From the NCBI GenBank assembly GCA_949752735.1, contig OX457037.1, positions 38,284,596 to 38,348,595 of the forward strand: DNA of 64,000 nucleotides. The letters run 5' to 3'. The notes under the pieces were generated by a model. That model was not told the origin of the DNA. It did no database searches and was given only the letters and a program-made list of their open reading frames with translations. This document shows positions 21,301 through 32,785 of the stretch, piece by piece (the first letter of the stretch is position 1; each line of letters begins with the position of its first letter). The translations under genes and the position numbers were made by a program. Origin of the DNA: Lumbricus terrestris. Lineage: Eukaryota > Annelida > Clitellata > Crassiclitellata > Lumbricidae.

Positions 21301-24300
21301 TTTTGGATTATTCCTATATCGGGTGAAAAAAAGAAATGATGATGATGATGATGATGATGACGATGACGATGGTGATGGTGGGGTGATGGTGTGGTGATGG
21401 TGATGAAGAGGTGATGGTGACGATGACCATGTCAATGATGATAATGATGAAGATATAACAATACTACGTACGGTAATAATTGCAAATAATTATAATAATA
21501 ATGACAATAATAATAATATTCATTAACTAATTTCCTAACTCAAATTGAGAAATATGCAGTAAGGTTACATGATAATATATTATAGTAGGCCTACCGTAGT
21601 ATTTTGCAGATGATGAAAGTGTTTGACTTTCAAGTGACACTTTAGAAGTCTGGAGTTTGTAATGATTACCTGCATTTTCTGACTAAACAATGTTTTGGTT
21701 ATTGATTCTAAGCTGTCTGTCTCTGAGATGTGATGCTATATAAATGTTTAGTTATATTGCATAGTTTTTGTATCCTTCAGGACATGATGAGATGATGCGT
21801 TTGCTGATATACATGGGTTGCAACCCTCGCCAACCTGATAACTATTGCCAGACACCTCTCCATTTAGCATGCATCAACGGACACCTATCAACTGTCCGAG
21901 CACTATGTGAGCAGGTTGTGACACAAAATCCATTACGACATTTTAAAGAACTTGTTTCGTTAGTTACAGGTCATTGTTTGCTTTCGGTTTGTCCACCATT
22001 GGATATTTTTCTCCTACTAGAAGTTTATTATTTATGCATTGAGGTCATTTTAAACCAGGGTGGATAAAAATCGTGATTTTTTAAATAAAAATCAAAAAAT
22101 CGGATTTTTTTGATTTAAATCGGATTTTTTTGATTTAAATTGGATTTTTTTGATTTATATCAGATTTCTTTCTTATAGTTCGTATTTTGTATGTAGTGCC
22201 TTTTTTGGGGTATCAAGTCACATGCTTCATTAGGTAACAGTTATTACCTTTAATTCTACAGCTATACAATACAGGGTGGATAAAAATCATGATTTTTTAA
22301 CTAAAAAGAAAAAATCCGATTTTAAAATTTAAATCCGATTTCTTTCTACTAGTTCTAAGTTTGGATTTACTGCCTCCATGTGGGTATCAAGCCACTATGC
22401 ATTATTGTAACTGATATTTGGTATTCGGTAACAATTATTACCTTCTTTAGTTTTGCAGTTATACAATACAAATTAACACCTTTGAAGTGGTATTTATGAC
22501 TTATGGCTTTGACGATGCTTTCACACGTGACAGCCGCCCAGCTATGGAAAATCTCCACTTCTCTCTTTCTTGGGCTTTGTGTGTAGCCTCTTGTATGGAA
22601 AAACCCATATCCAGACAGTCCTCTCGTATCATGTCGAACCATCTCTTCTTTGGTCTTCCATTTTTCCATGCACATATCCGTTGACAGCAATCTTTGGATA
22701 TCTCTCGTCCCGCATTCTGGTTACATGGCCAAAGTAGCGTAGCCGTTTGCTCTGAATTTTGTGTATTATGTCATGCTGAATATTCAGTCTGTTGTATATC
22801 TCTGTATTCCTTATTCTATCCCTTCTCGTGACACCTTCTATCTTTCTTAGGCACGCCATTTCAAACACCCTCAGCCTTCTGTGCTTCCCTCAGTGTCCAA
22901 GTCTCCCAGTTGTACAGCAATGTACTCGGCAACTTGTGTCTCATACATCTGAACTTTTGTGGCTTTTCCTATTTCCTTCGAGCTCCAAACTTTACCAAGC
23001 ACCTGTAGTGCCAGATCCAAGCAGTAATCCGACATCATAAATGATCGGGACTCTAACCCAAGTGTTGTAAGTAGAGCTTTCCATATTTGAGTTTCATGAT
23101 CAGTTGGCGTGAAAGGCGACTGATCAGGTCTCTCCCTCTTCCCTGGTTCAGATTTAGCCAGGACCAGGTCCTGTTGCCCAGGGGAGATGACGAGAACGTA
23201 CTGAACCATTCCCCCCTAAGTGAAAGGAAACAAACCTGCGAGTTGTGTGGCACAAAAGCATTGATTGAAATTTATTTTCACTATTCGATTTAAATCGTGA
23301 TTTTTATTACCGATTTAAATCATCTCCACCCTGTTTTAAACTCTAATATCACATGGGATGACAATATTTGCTTAAAATATGAAGTTTGTAGAAGGCATTA
23401 TTAGAAATGTCCTGAGACAGATAGGCGCACTTTCATTCCTACAATAGGCATTCATAGATGTTAATTGCATTAGGCCTATTAGGGCAAAGTTCAATTAAAG
23501 AATACTTTCCACAAACATGCAAAATTTTCTATAACATGACTAAATGTTTACATTCTTTGTTCTAGAAAAATCATCTAGCTCTTTTATTTCATGAATATTT
23601 AATATTTTCTGCACAAATTTATTATCCTATTTGTACTTTAAATAGTTTTCTTTATTGCTGATTATGTCTAATGCTGTGTGGCTGTTTTTCAATATTAGTA
23701 TTCTGTCTTTTACGAAAATTCAAAGTGGAATATGTCAATCAAGATATCTTGTTCAGCCTTAAATTATTTCATTCTTAGGACAATGTCGAGATTAACCCTG
23801 CCGATAAAAATGGCAAAACACCGAACATGTTGGCTGCTGGTAGAAAGCATACAGAAATCGTGAACTATCTGAAGAAAGAGTCAAAGCGGAGGAGAATGCG
23901 TGTGGACTTTTAGTAGGTCCATTTCCTTATAATCGTCGTTTTGACCAACATAGGAAGACTATTGTTCTTTAAGGCATGAAGAAAACACTATTGCCTTATT
24001 AACTTGACTTGCATTGTTTCATCTTGCACTATCTTGCTTTACCATACAAGCTTTACTTTACTTTATGTGCCTTATCTTGGTAACCATGGTGTTTAGCAGC
24101 GTTATTTAGTTTCAGCTTTTTGCAGTGCTTTTTTAACTCAAATTTTACCCTTATGTGTTGAAGTGTATAGTGTAATGAGTTGTTGAATATTCTTGTTTTT
24201 GTCGTTCCAAGTTGCAGTTTACATTGCTTTCATGCACAGGAAATACGTGTACTTTCTTCATGTTGAAGAAACTGTAGGTAGGCCTATACCCAATGCTGCA

Positions 24301-27300
24301 TTCTGACACCTGGCCACTGAGAGATGGTGGGCTGCATACAGTGTCGGATTTACGCATAGGCCAAACAACTTGTGTGAGATTAAAGACAAGAGCTCCTAAG
24401 CTTTCTAAGGTCACGAGTTTGAAGTGAAGTCTGAGCATTCTAGTGTTGTACAGTGGCGGATCCAGCATGTTTTGAAGGGGGGGCCAAAATTTTCGGTCTT
24501 GGGCAAGGAAAAATTTCATCTTTAGCCGCCGGAAAATCTGATGACCTTTTTTAGTTGTTTGTCCGATTCTCACGGAAAATATACCGTTTTTTCCGCCAAA
24601 AAGTTGAAGACCTTTTTTTAAAAATCATCATAGACTACTTTTGTAAAGGGTCTGCCAAACTGATAGGGGGGCCATGTCCACTTTCCATGCCAAAATGGCT
24701 GGTGAAAAATAAAGAATTTTCTAAATAATGGGGGCCATGGCCCCCCTGGATCCGCCCCTGGTTGAACATTTATTGCAAAGCTGGACTGTGTGTAAGACTT
24801 GCTGAACTTTCAGATGGTCGGCTTGCTTGAATAAAAAGTTGTTTGTGAGTTTGAAATAACTGGTTGGAGTTTATTCGACGATTTGTTGTTGATATGAATA
24901 ATTTTCAGCTCAGTGCTATGTGGTTCATCTGGCAACACTAAAATACCTCTGTTGATCATCATTGCTCTGCTCATCTGTTGGGCGTATCCAATCTACATTA
25001 TCAAGGTCAGCTGATTCTTTAATCACTCTCTAAATCGAGATTTTGCTTTCACCGTTTTTCTGAGGTTGCAAGTATGACTAATATTTGGTCTAGTTTTACT
25101 TATATTAGGCCTAGTTTCACTACTATTAGGCCTAGTCTTAGTAATATTAGGCCTAGTTTAACTAATATTTGGCCTAGTTTGACTAATATTGGGCCTAGTT
25201 GAACTAATATTAGGCCTAGTTTGACTAATATTGGGCCTAGTTTAACTATTATTAGGACTAGTTTCACTGATATTATATTCAATGCACCGGTATTGCTATG
25301 TTGGAACATGTGCATCTGTGGACATTATCTTATTAACTCCATGTGGAGTAGTGGTGTACCATCTAAGATTCGAGATGTAGTTGAGTCCAAAAGACGCACA
25401 CACTGTCCTGCTTTTGTTTTCGAATTGACAAAGGTTCAGAGTGTAATGTAGGCCTAATCGATCTGGGTAACTATGTAATTCATTCACAAAAATGGCATAG
25501 GTGATGTATAGATAGTCAGAGAAATGTTAAATATGCAGTTTAAGATGATCTGATGTGGGGCACTCTTCCAGAAGGCACGACCAGCACCTGAGAAGAAATT
25601 CGGCGCTCTGCTTGTGTAGCGTGGTGCAAACAAACAATGGGTTTGCCCTGATGGCATTATCTATAGGTGACAGGTGTGTAAGGAAGGTTTCCAGGTGTTC
25701 AATATAAACAAATCTGTTCTGTTGTCATTTCTCTTCTCGATCATACAATCTGTTCAGTTTATTAAATAATTATAAATGATTATGGTGTGATTTTTTGGGT
25801 TGCAGTGTGTGCCTTCAACGTGGGATGATCTGACGTTGGTTCATGTGATGTTTATCGGTTTCAATGCGATCATGTGGTTGTCACTCTACGCTGCCTCTAC
25901 GAGTGACCCTGGCTACCTCCCTAGGAATATATTACAGTACGACTTGGTTCTACAGCAGGTTAACTCAATTTTGTTAATTTTTAGGGCTGTTGTTCGATTT
26001 AAAAATTTAATCGAAATTAATCACACGATTAATTTTTTTAATCGCAATTAACTAGGCTTGTATATATATATATTTTCATTGCTCAACATTCAGAGGAAAC
26101 TCCGCCATTTCTCGCTATTTGGCAGTGCCAGTCCCAAGCTTGGACAAGTAAGGAGGGCGACGCTAATGATGTTTCATATCACACAGTGTCATTACACTGA
26201 AACTACCAATCAGAGGCGCTCCCAGTGTGAATGACCAAAACAAAAGAAAGTAGTCTTGCGATAGCAAGAGGACCACCGGCTAATAATACGGTAAGCCTAA
26301 TATTCTTATAGATAAAACGAGGTTAGCGATCAATTTTCCAGGGCTGTCCAGAAATGTAGGACACTCGGTGACATCCCTTCCAGGGAACTAAAAGTGGAAG
26401 ACAAGGTGTACTGTGTTAGGCAATCTTTTAGCTGTGCATTTATTTTTTCCAGCAGTTCTAAGCCAGTACATAGACTGACGTCATCTTTGTAAATTATGTC
26501 CATGTTTGATGACGATTCTTCTGATTTCAGGTGACCAGTAGCGACAGCTTGAATCAGGCGACCAATCCTCTGACGCGTCTCTGTCACACGTGTCGTACGG
26601 TGAAGACGTTACGCTCCAAACACTGTCGCCGATGTAATCGTTGCGTTGCCGTTTTCGATCATCACTGTCCGTTCATATATAATTGTGTCGGACGAGAAAA
26701 CCGGTTGGTGTCTTAGAGACAACCCGTTTCTATTTTCATTTCATTTGTTTGGTTGACTCTGACCAGAGTCTCACACTGGGCGCTGGATAAAAAAAGAATT
26801 TTCTGCCATCATCCGCTAGTTGACTACATTCATTTGTGTGTCTCAATTAGCAACCATGAATCTCATGCTTCAGTGAAGGAAAATTAATTAACATCTACTT
26901 GAATATCATTGTGAAGGGAGTTTATGAGAGTTCAGTATTTAGTGTGTTGGACTGTCGGTCATGAGTTTTGGGTTCAAACTGCATCTATGGCGGAAATTTG
27001 TTAGAAATGTTTTGTCCATGCTGCTAGTGAACGATAACGAATTAAAAACATAATAATTATGCTGTGATGAAATATCAGATGGTGAGGGAAAGGATTGACC
27101 ACTCACCCTCACATATGCTGAGGCTGAGGCTGAGAAGTTGATAACAATCCATACCCTTGACTGCCCTTCAAACTAATTTAGGAAGTGCTTTTCTTTTTCC
27201 TCTTCTTCTACTTCTTCCTCTCCCTTCTCCTTTTTCCTCCTTCTCCTCCCCTCCGCCTTCTCCATCCTCTCCCCCTCTTTCTCCTCCTCCTCCTCTTCTG

Positions 27301-29441
27301 CTTGGTTTTTTCTTTTCTTCTTCTTCTTCTGCGTACATCTTCTTCTTCTTCTTTGCATGCTTCTTCATATACTTTTTCTTCTTCCCAATCTTCTTCATAT
27401 TCTTGTTCTTTATTGCACTAATCTTCTTTGTATTTTTATACTGCTTCTTTGCATTCTTCTTCATATACTTTTTCTTCTTCCCACTCATCTTCTTGTTCTT
27501 GTTCTTTATTGCATTGATCTTCTTTGTACTTTTTTACTGGTTCTTTGCATTCTTCTTCCTCCTCCTCCTCTTTTTTCTCCTCTGTGGAAAAGTTGATGAT
27601 AGCAGTTTCATAGCAAAAAAGTACAGATCTGACATGAGTAAATGTGATTCTTTTGTTTGTTTGCTTTTCAGGGTCTGGTTTGCGACATTCATAGCCAGTA
27701 GCTTCCTCGTGTGTCTAGTCGCCGGCTTCTTCGGCTTATACATGCTGGGTCGGGAATTTGATGTGATCGTCCTTGTTGGTCTCGTCGAACTTGTCTTTGT
27801 AGTGCTGGTGACTTTAGCACTGCTCCTCTATGCAGTGAGTTGTTTTCTGTCCTTTGGTTAGTTATAACGCTTTAACTGCGAGCATATGCCAAAAGTGACT
27901 GGGGAACCAGTGCAGCTCATAGCTAAAGGGTTAAGCCTGTGTTTATTTATTTCAAGGGTTTCCAGAATTTGATGTAGCAAATATCTGACCTTACATCTGT
28001 TACATGAACTCTTCTTGTCTTCTCAAGGTACTGCAGCAAACTTCACATTCATAGATTTGTAGTTTGTGTTTGGCATTGTTTCGAGATGAGTTTGATGATG
28101 CGAGGTGAAGGTGAATATGTTAAATAATGCTTATTGTTAGAAGTATGCAGCACCTACTGGGGATTCTAATGAGATAAGCACATTCACATCATACACATGC
28201 ATGCAAACAACACACATGCGCAGGTGTGCACATGTATACGCGCGCGCACACACACACACAAGTACCTATATATGGTAGATAGTATGGATATTATTGGTAT
28301 TACATTATTGACATTAGACTTATTGCACAAAAATTTGTTATATAAAAATCGCAAGCTCGGTATTTCTAAAGCATCAGTTAAAATTAGTGTTGGGCAAAAG
28401 ATTATTCATGAATGCTGCAATTAATCTATGCTAATTTTGTTCAATGCTGATTTACTTGACATAATTATGGTGCTGGCTTAATTTAACCCTCTTGCCCCGT
28501 ATGGCCGCTATAGCGGCTTGGTGGTCTTTGACAAATACCCGTAAGGCCGCTATAGAGGTTTCAACATATAAACCGTGGCTTATTGGTTTACTTACTATTA
28601 TATATTATTATTATTATATATTATTATTATATATTATTATATATTATTATTATATATTATTATTATTATATATTATAATATTATTATATTATATATATAT
28701 ATATTATATATATATATATTATATATTATATATTATTATATATATATTATATATATTATTATATTATTATTATATTATTATATTATTATTACTATTATAT
28801 TATTATTACTATTATATATTATTATTATTATATATTATTATTATATATTATTATATATTATTATTATTATTATATATATTATTATATATTATTATTATTA
28901 TTATATATTATTATATTATATTATTATATATTATATTATATATTATATATATTATATATATATATATATTATATATATATATTATATATTATATATTATT
29001 ATATATATTATATATTATATATATATATATATTATATTTTATATATATATATTATATATATATATATATTATATACTTTTTGCTCAGGGCCATCGGGTGG
29101 GCGTTCCGCTTGCTGTGGGGCTATAGGGGTGAGAGGGTTAAAAATCAAGACTCTATTCTTTTCATTGTTTGGAATTCTACTGTTTGAGTGACTGTAGAGC
29201 AGACGTTGTATTTTTTTGTGATTTGAATTTATTTATCATTTCTTAGCTTTATCATGCGGCCATTAATCTGACGACCAACGAACACTTGAACTTGAAGCGC
29301 TACAGCTACCTGCAGGATGACAAGGGGAATTTCCAGAATCCGTTCGACAGGGGAATTCGGAGAAACCTTCTTGAGTTTATTCACTTCCGACAACCACCGA
29401 TCGAAGATGAAACTGGAACTCTGAACACAACCATTGTTTAA
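18377..29441 (+). CDS. Ankyrin-repeat DHHC palmitoyltransferase (ZDHHC17/AKR1/TIP1-like), complete
   Basis: Ten exons: 18377-18564, 19760-20000, 20815-20980, 21781-21914, 23779-23912, 24909-25005, 25806-25958, 26531-26703, 27672-27834 and 29247-29441 (TAA). Phases agree at all nine junctions, giving 547 residues. Ankyrin repeats run from about residue 55 to 285 (motifs such as [39 protein letters not shown]). Membrane segments follow around 300-320 and 331-351. The family DPG motif is at about 354-356. The Cys-rich domain carries an intact catalytic DHHC at 414-417 ([17 protein letters not shown]). Further membrane segments come in exon 9, and TTNE lies near 492-495. Family role: S-palmitoylation of proteins at Golgi and other endomembranes, with the ankyrin repeats recruiting substrates. 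Human ZDHHC17 is longer (about 630). Exon 1 has a second, in-phase donor after 18540 that would remove eight residues and give a better ankyrin repeat. The start is the first ATG of the exon; an upstream coding exon is not excluded. Confidence 0.87.
19464..19715 (+). mobile_element. tRNA-derived SINE, family C
   Basis: GGGGGCCCGGTAGCGCATTGG (A box), GAGTTCGCACTCC (B box-like), a non-tRNA body, and an AATAAAGAAAAAG tail. Ends 45 bp before DHHC-gene exon 2. Confidence 0.55.
20235..20362. mobile_element. Copy of the CAGGCTTAAAGTGTGG MITE
   Basis: Same terminus and the ATCCAGGCATTTGTTTT repeat as the element at 8565-8742. The right end is imperfect (CACACTTTGTTAAGC), so boundaries are approximate. 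Confidence 0.5.
20443..20802 (-). mobile_element. 5'-truncated copy of the same LINE, abutting a splice acceptor
   Basis: The minus strand reads as the LINE C-terminus ([12 protein letters not shown], then [13 protein letters not shown] and LNALSP in mixed frames), followed by the 3' hairpin GAGCGTCTCTGAG...AGAGGCGCT. It ends immediately upstream of the polypyrimidine tract and acceptor of DHHC-gene exon 3 (20815). Confidence 0.75.
21336..21432. repeat. (GAT)n/(GGTGAT)n microsatellite
   Basis: DHHC-gene intron 3. Confidence 0.9.
22056..23333. mobile_element. hAT-like element with TIR CAGGGTGGATAAAAATC, carrying a LINE fragment
   Basis: Ends are CAGGGTGGATAAAAATC and its approximate inverse (ATTTAAATCATCTCCACCCTG), flanked by a perfect 8-bp target duplication TTTTAAAC (22048-22055 and 23334-23341). 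A second copy of the left terminus occurs inside at 22272. The interior (about 22490-23210, minus strand) encodes a LINE C-terminal fragment ([15 protein letters not shown]). Located in intron 4 of the DHHC gene. Confidence 0.8.
24451..24760. mobile_element. hAT-like MITE, CAGTGGCGGATCCAG termini
   Basis: Ends CAGTGGCGGATCCAG and CTGGATCCGCCCCTG. It contains two GATGACC/GAAGACC T-run cores. The flanking duplication is only approximate (GTTGTACA/GTTGAACA). Confidence 0.7.
25082..25275 (+). repeat. 22-bp tandem array containing TAGGCCTA
   Basis: About eight to nine units of TTAGGCCTAGTTTxACTAATA with small changes, in DHHC-gene intron 6. Confidence 0.85.
26935..27165 (+). mobile_element. tRNA-derived SINE, family B
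   Basis: Head GTGTGTTGGACTGTCGGTC with GGGTTCAAACTGC, and tail CACTCACCCTCACATATGCTGAGG. In DHHC-gene intron 8. Confidence 0.6.
27185..27590. repeat. Polypyrimidine (TTC/TCC) tract of about 400 bp
   Basis: Nearly uninterrupted pyrimidines on the plus strand ending about 80 bp before DHHC-gene exon 9. Confidence 0.85.
28590..29080. repeat. About 490 bp of almost pure A/T (TTATTATATA)n
   Basis: Almost no G or C over nearly 0.5 kb, made of TATTATTATA and (TA)n units, in the last DHHC-gene intron. Flanked by CCGTAxGGCCGCTATAG/GGCGTTCCGC sequence that may be a MITE remnant. Confidence 0.9.
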
Positions 29442-29475
29442 GTTATCATAAATTTATTGGGTATACTGTTCGATG

Positions 29476-29665
29476 CGCTGTGTTATATAGGATCCATTGT
29501 CATTGAGGCACCGTGTTATAGGATGTATTGTCATTGAGGCACCATATTATAGGATGCATTGTCATTAAGGCACGATGTTGTATACGACCCATTGTCATTC
29601 AGGCACGGTGTTGTAGGATTCATTGTCATTGAGGCGCCATGTCTTAGGATCTGTTCACTGAAGCA
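29476..29665 (+). repeat. Tandem repeat of about 35 bp in the DHHC-gene 3' region
   Basis: Five to six units built on GGATxCATTGTCATTGAGGC and ACCGTGTTATA, starting 35 bases after the stop codon, so probably in the 3' UTR. Confidence 0.8.
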
Positions 29666-30184
29666 TTGAGACAATGGCTGTTTGGTGACTAGTTCAAAAT
29701 ATTGAAGGTTTCTCCTTATAGTTTTTCCCTGGCTTAAATCATTTCAGTAATGTGTAAGAGTCAACTTATCCCTCCATTCTTATGCTGTACCTAACCTTTA
29801 GCTGTTTCAATTGTTTCTAAAGTATTGACGACAATTTATATTTAGAAATAGAAACTTGCCTATGCGTTTTTTGCAAATTTTTTTGATGAAATGCCTGTGT
29901 TCTTATAATGACATGCACTGAATATGATTTACCTTCATTGCACTTTCTATCCAGCGATATTCGATGTAATGCGACCAGTCTGGCTTTCTATGTGTTATAT
30001 TTCTTATGGCATTTGCGCATTTATTTTGTTCATTTATACAGTTTTTGATCTCATATACAAGGTTCTCATGTGTGCGATGAGCAACTGCTGTGATGCTATA
30101 TTAGGTACATTGTTGAGTGAAAGGTTGCTTATTTAAATCGTTTGTGGAATCTCATTTGATGTTGTTTTGATATCAGAACTATGC

Positions 30185-30265
30185 TTTTTGGCCGTGCTAG
30201 CACTTCTGAGTTGTCCCCTTGAAGAGGCGCTATTAAAATTCTTTAATGAATGGAGTGAATGAATT
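30185..30265 (+). mobile_element. LINE/SINE 3' hairpin fragment
   Basis: GGCCGTGCTAGCACTTCTGAG, then CCTTGAAGAGGCGCTATTAAAAT and degenerate GAATG units, downstream of the DHHC gene. Confidence 0.55.
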
Positions 30266-30431
30266 GTTGTAATTTTATTGGTTTGCTGATATCTTTGAAA
30301 TCAAGTGAGACTGAAGAGTAGCCTACCTGAGAATGGGTCATGAAAGAACAAAGCAGATGAGAAATTGAATGAATCTCACATATGCAGGATGTTTTTTGGT
30401 TGAATTATTGAATAGTTTTGCATTATTAATT

Positions 30432-30437
30432 AATAAA
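30432..30437 (+). terminator. Candidate poly(A) signal of the DHHC gene
   Basis: AATAAA about 1 kb after the stop, followed by T-rich sequence. Motif only. Confidence 0.3.
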
Positions 30438-31503
30438 CTTGTTTTTAAAAAACTGGGGGAATGAAGTCACTTCCGTCCGCATGGTTAATGAGATTTCTTT
30501 GCTGTTGCATTGTCATTAGTTTGTTAACGATTTTGGTATTGAACTATGGTAAGCATATTTCTCATTTAATTTAACATCTGTCCTGTAGGCCACAAGGTAT
30601 TATGTTGAAATCAACTGACCTATCCCTAGGCGTCCACCAATGACTCTGGCATTCCATCAACGGAACTTTGACTCTTCTTAATTGTTGTAGGCCTACATAC
30701 ACATACGTGTACCTTACCCCGCCCTCACCCCACCGAGTTTGAACTCGCAGAGTGTAGGTGGTGGTGAGTTCTCCCCATTGAATTCAGTGTCGTCTCATAC
30801 GTACGTTCCTGGTACCTTCATGAGGTTCTTGCATGGTGCTATATAAATGGCCATGATTATTATGCAAATTCTTTAATATCTGTTAAGGCTCTTAAGATTT
30901 ATCTGTTTCAACTTGTTTACCCACATTTCACTGACTTCTGGTTTCTCTGACCTATTCGATTTCGACCATCCATCCATCCACCATCCATCCAGTTGGGCAC
31001 TCTGTTATACAGTTTGGACCTGCATGGACTATCCATCTTTCCATATGTCCATTTTTATATGTCCTGTGAGTTATAATGTTCACACTGGGTTTTTGGAGGC
31101 TATTGGATAAGATGTATCATGTGGAATGGCTTTTTATATGATATATATATATATATATATATAAATAAATTATGTATATATATATATATATATATATATT
31201 ATTTTTACAAGAGACTGGTAATTGCCACTTCAGATAAAGAGGTTTCTGCTATGAAAATGTTATTCTGCCTAGTAAAGTGTTGTCTTCAAACTTTTCTGCA
31301 TGGCACAGGCTAACTGTAATGTTGTAAGTTGAATATATTTTGCTGGCCTAGGCATGACATTGTGCTGTTAGGTAAATCTACGAGGAAGAATCTCTGGTTC
31401 ACCTATTTCTCTGCCATAATTCTTCCACTCATCTATTCATACATTCATTCGTCCATTCATCCTCTGGATCAGTGTTGTTTGTACAGAGCCACCTATCATG
31501 TTT

Positions 31504-31700
31504 GTGGGGTGCGGTGGTGTAGTGGGTATGTTCGTCGCCTTGCAGCCGAAGGGTTGCAGGTTCGAATCCACCAAGTCACTGCGGCTTGGGCAAATCCTTC
31601 ACTTACAATTTCTCACGCTTCATTTCTTGAAGCTCCTATGCAGTGTCTACTGTGTAGTCGGGAGCACCTCTGAGTAGGGTGCTATAATAAGTACACATAC
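31504..31700 (+). mobile_element. tRNA-derived SINE, family A
   Basis: GTGGGGTGCGGTGGTGTAGTGG, B box GGTTCGAATCC, body, then GGGAGCACCTCTGAGTAGGGTGCTATAATAA. Confidence 0.82.
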
Positions 31701-31742
31701 AAAAAAGTCATGTTTGCATGCAGGTACTATTTAATCTAGAAA

Positions 31743-31838
31743 CCCAGCCATACATACATACATCCATCCATCCATCCATACATACATACATACATACATA
31801 CATACATCCGTACATCCATCCATCCATCCATCTATCCA
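31743..31838. repeat. (CATA)n/(CATC)n tetranucleotide repeat
   Basis: ACATACATCCATCCATCCAT-type array. A shorter TA repeat is at 31140-31200. Confidence 0.9.
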
Positions 31839-32521
31839 ATCAACAATTATCAGATTCATTTGTCCATACAGTTGTCTCTCATTCCTTCTTATATGTTAAG
31901 CTCGTTCTTCAGAGCAAGGGATTTTTCAATTATAGGGTTTTGCTGTCTATCTATAGTGGTACATGTAGTTTGCACTTCTGCTGAATTGTTTTATGATGCT
32001 TTTGAATTGGTCTTTTTAATGAATAATTGTTTCACAAATTTATTTGTCCTTTATCATGCTTTAAATTCACATTTATGTACATAAATATATATGAGGTGTT
32101 CGATATAAGACTACACATTGAACCCTTCCGACATCATGCAAATTGGTCATCCACACAAATGTATGATCGCATGTCCATTGAATGCTACCTACTTTCGACT
32201 AATCTCTTCACAAGGTGGCGTTTTGCTTTACTCTCAAAGCCTACCACCCCCCATCCCACCTCTTAAGTGCTAATGGGATGGGTACTTTAATATCCCCACT
32301 AAATGGGACCATTTATTGTAGGGTAATTTCTCTAGCATAGGCCCTACACTGACTTGATGAGTAACAAGAGGCATAGGCCTATTGCTGTTCAACCACACTG
32401 TCATATCAAGGATGATTAGTGTCGCCCCCTCCTTTTTCCAGGCTTGGGACTGACGCTGCCAAAGTAGGAGCATTGGCAGAGTTTGTGAGTAACGTGAGTT
32501 TGTGAGTGACCTTAAATAATG

Positions 32522-32785
32522 ACCCCACAAGGGGGTTTCGGGGGTTAAACCCCCCTCACCCCATTGGCCTAGGGGAAAAGTTTTTTAAAGGTTATTTATC
32601 CACTTAAATAAGAAAAACAAAACAATTGCTTGTAGTAACAATTGTTTTTCTTACTTTATTCCCTTTGCTACACTATTCCCTTTTATTTACTGTAATACTG
32701 TTGGGTTGGTGTCAGAAAGGACATCCGGACACGCCATAAAACCCCCAACCCCCTCCCCCTTCAAAAATTCCTGGCTACGCCGCTG
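32522..32785. mobile_element. Truncated copy of the CAGTGGCGTAG MITE
   Basis: Body identical in layout to 59162-59432 (GGGTTTCGGGGGTTAAACCC, ACAAAACAATTGCTTGTAG, TGTTGGGTTGGTGTCAGAAA). The left terminus is missing; the right ends GGCTACGCCGCTG. Confidence 0.7.

Noticed and set aside
23779..23920. Stop codon TAG after VDF ending the ankyrin gene
   Set aside because: A GTAGGT donor lies within the stop (TTTTA|GTAGGT), and joining to 24909 gives Tyr and continues in frame to the membrane segments.
27157..27861. 234-residue ORF rich in Phe/Ser/Leu
   Set aside because: Intronic polypyrimidine tract running into the real exon 27672-27834.
28492..29187. Long Ile/Tyr/Leu-rich ORFs
   Set aside because: Translations of the A/T microsatellite.
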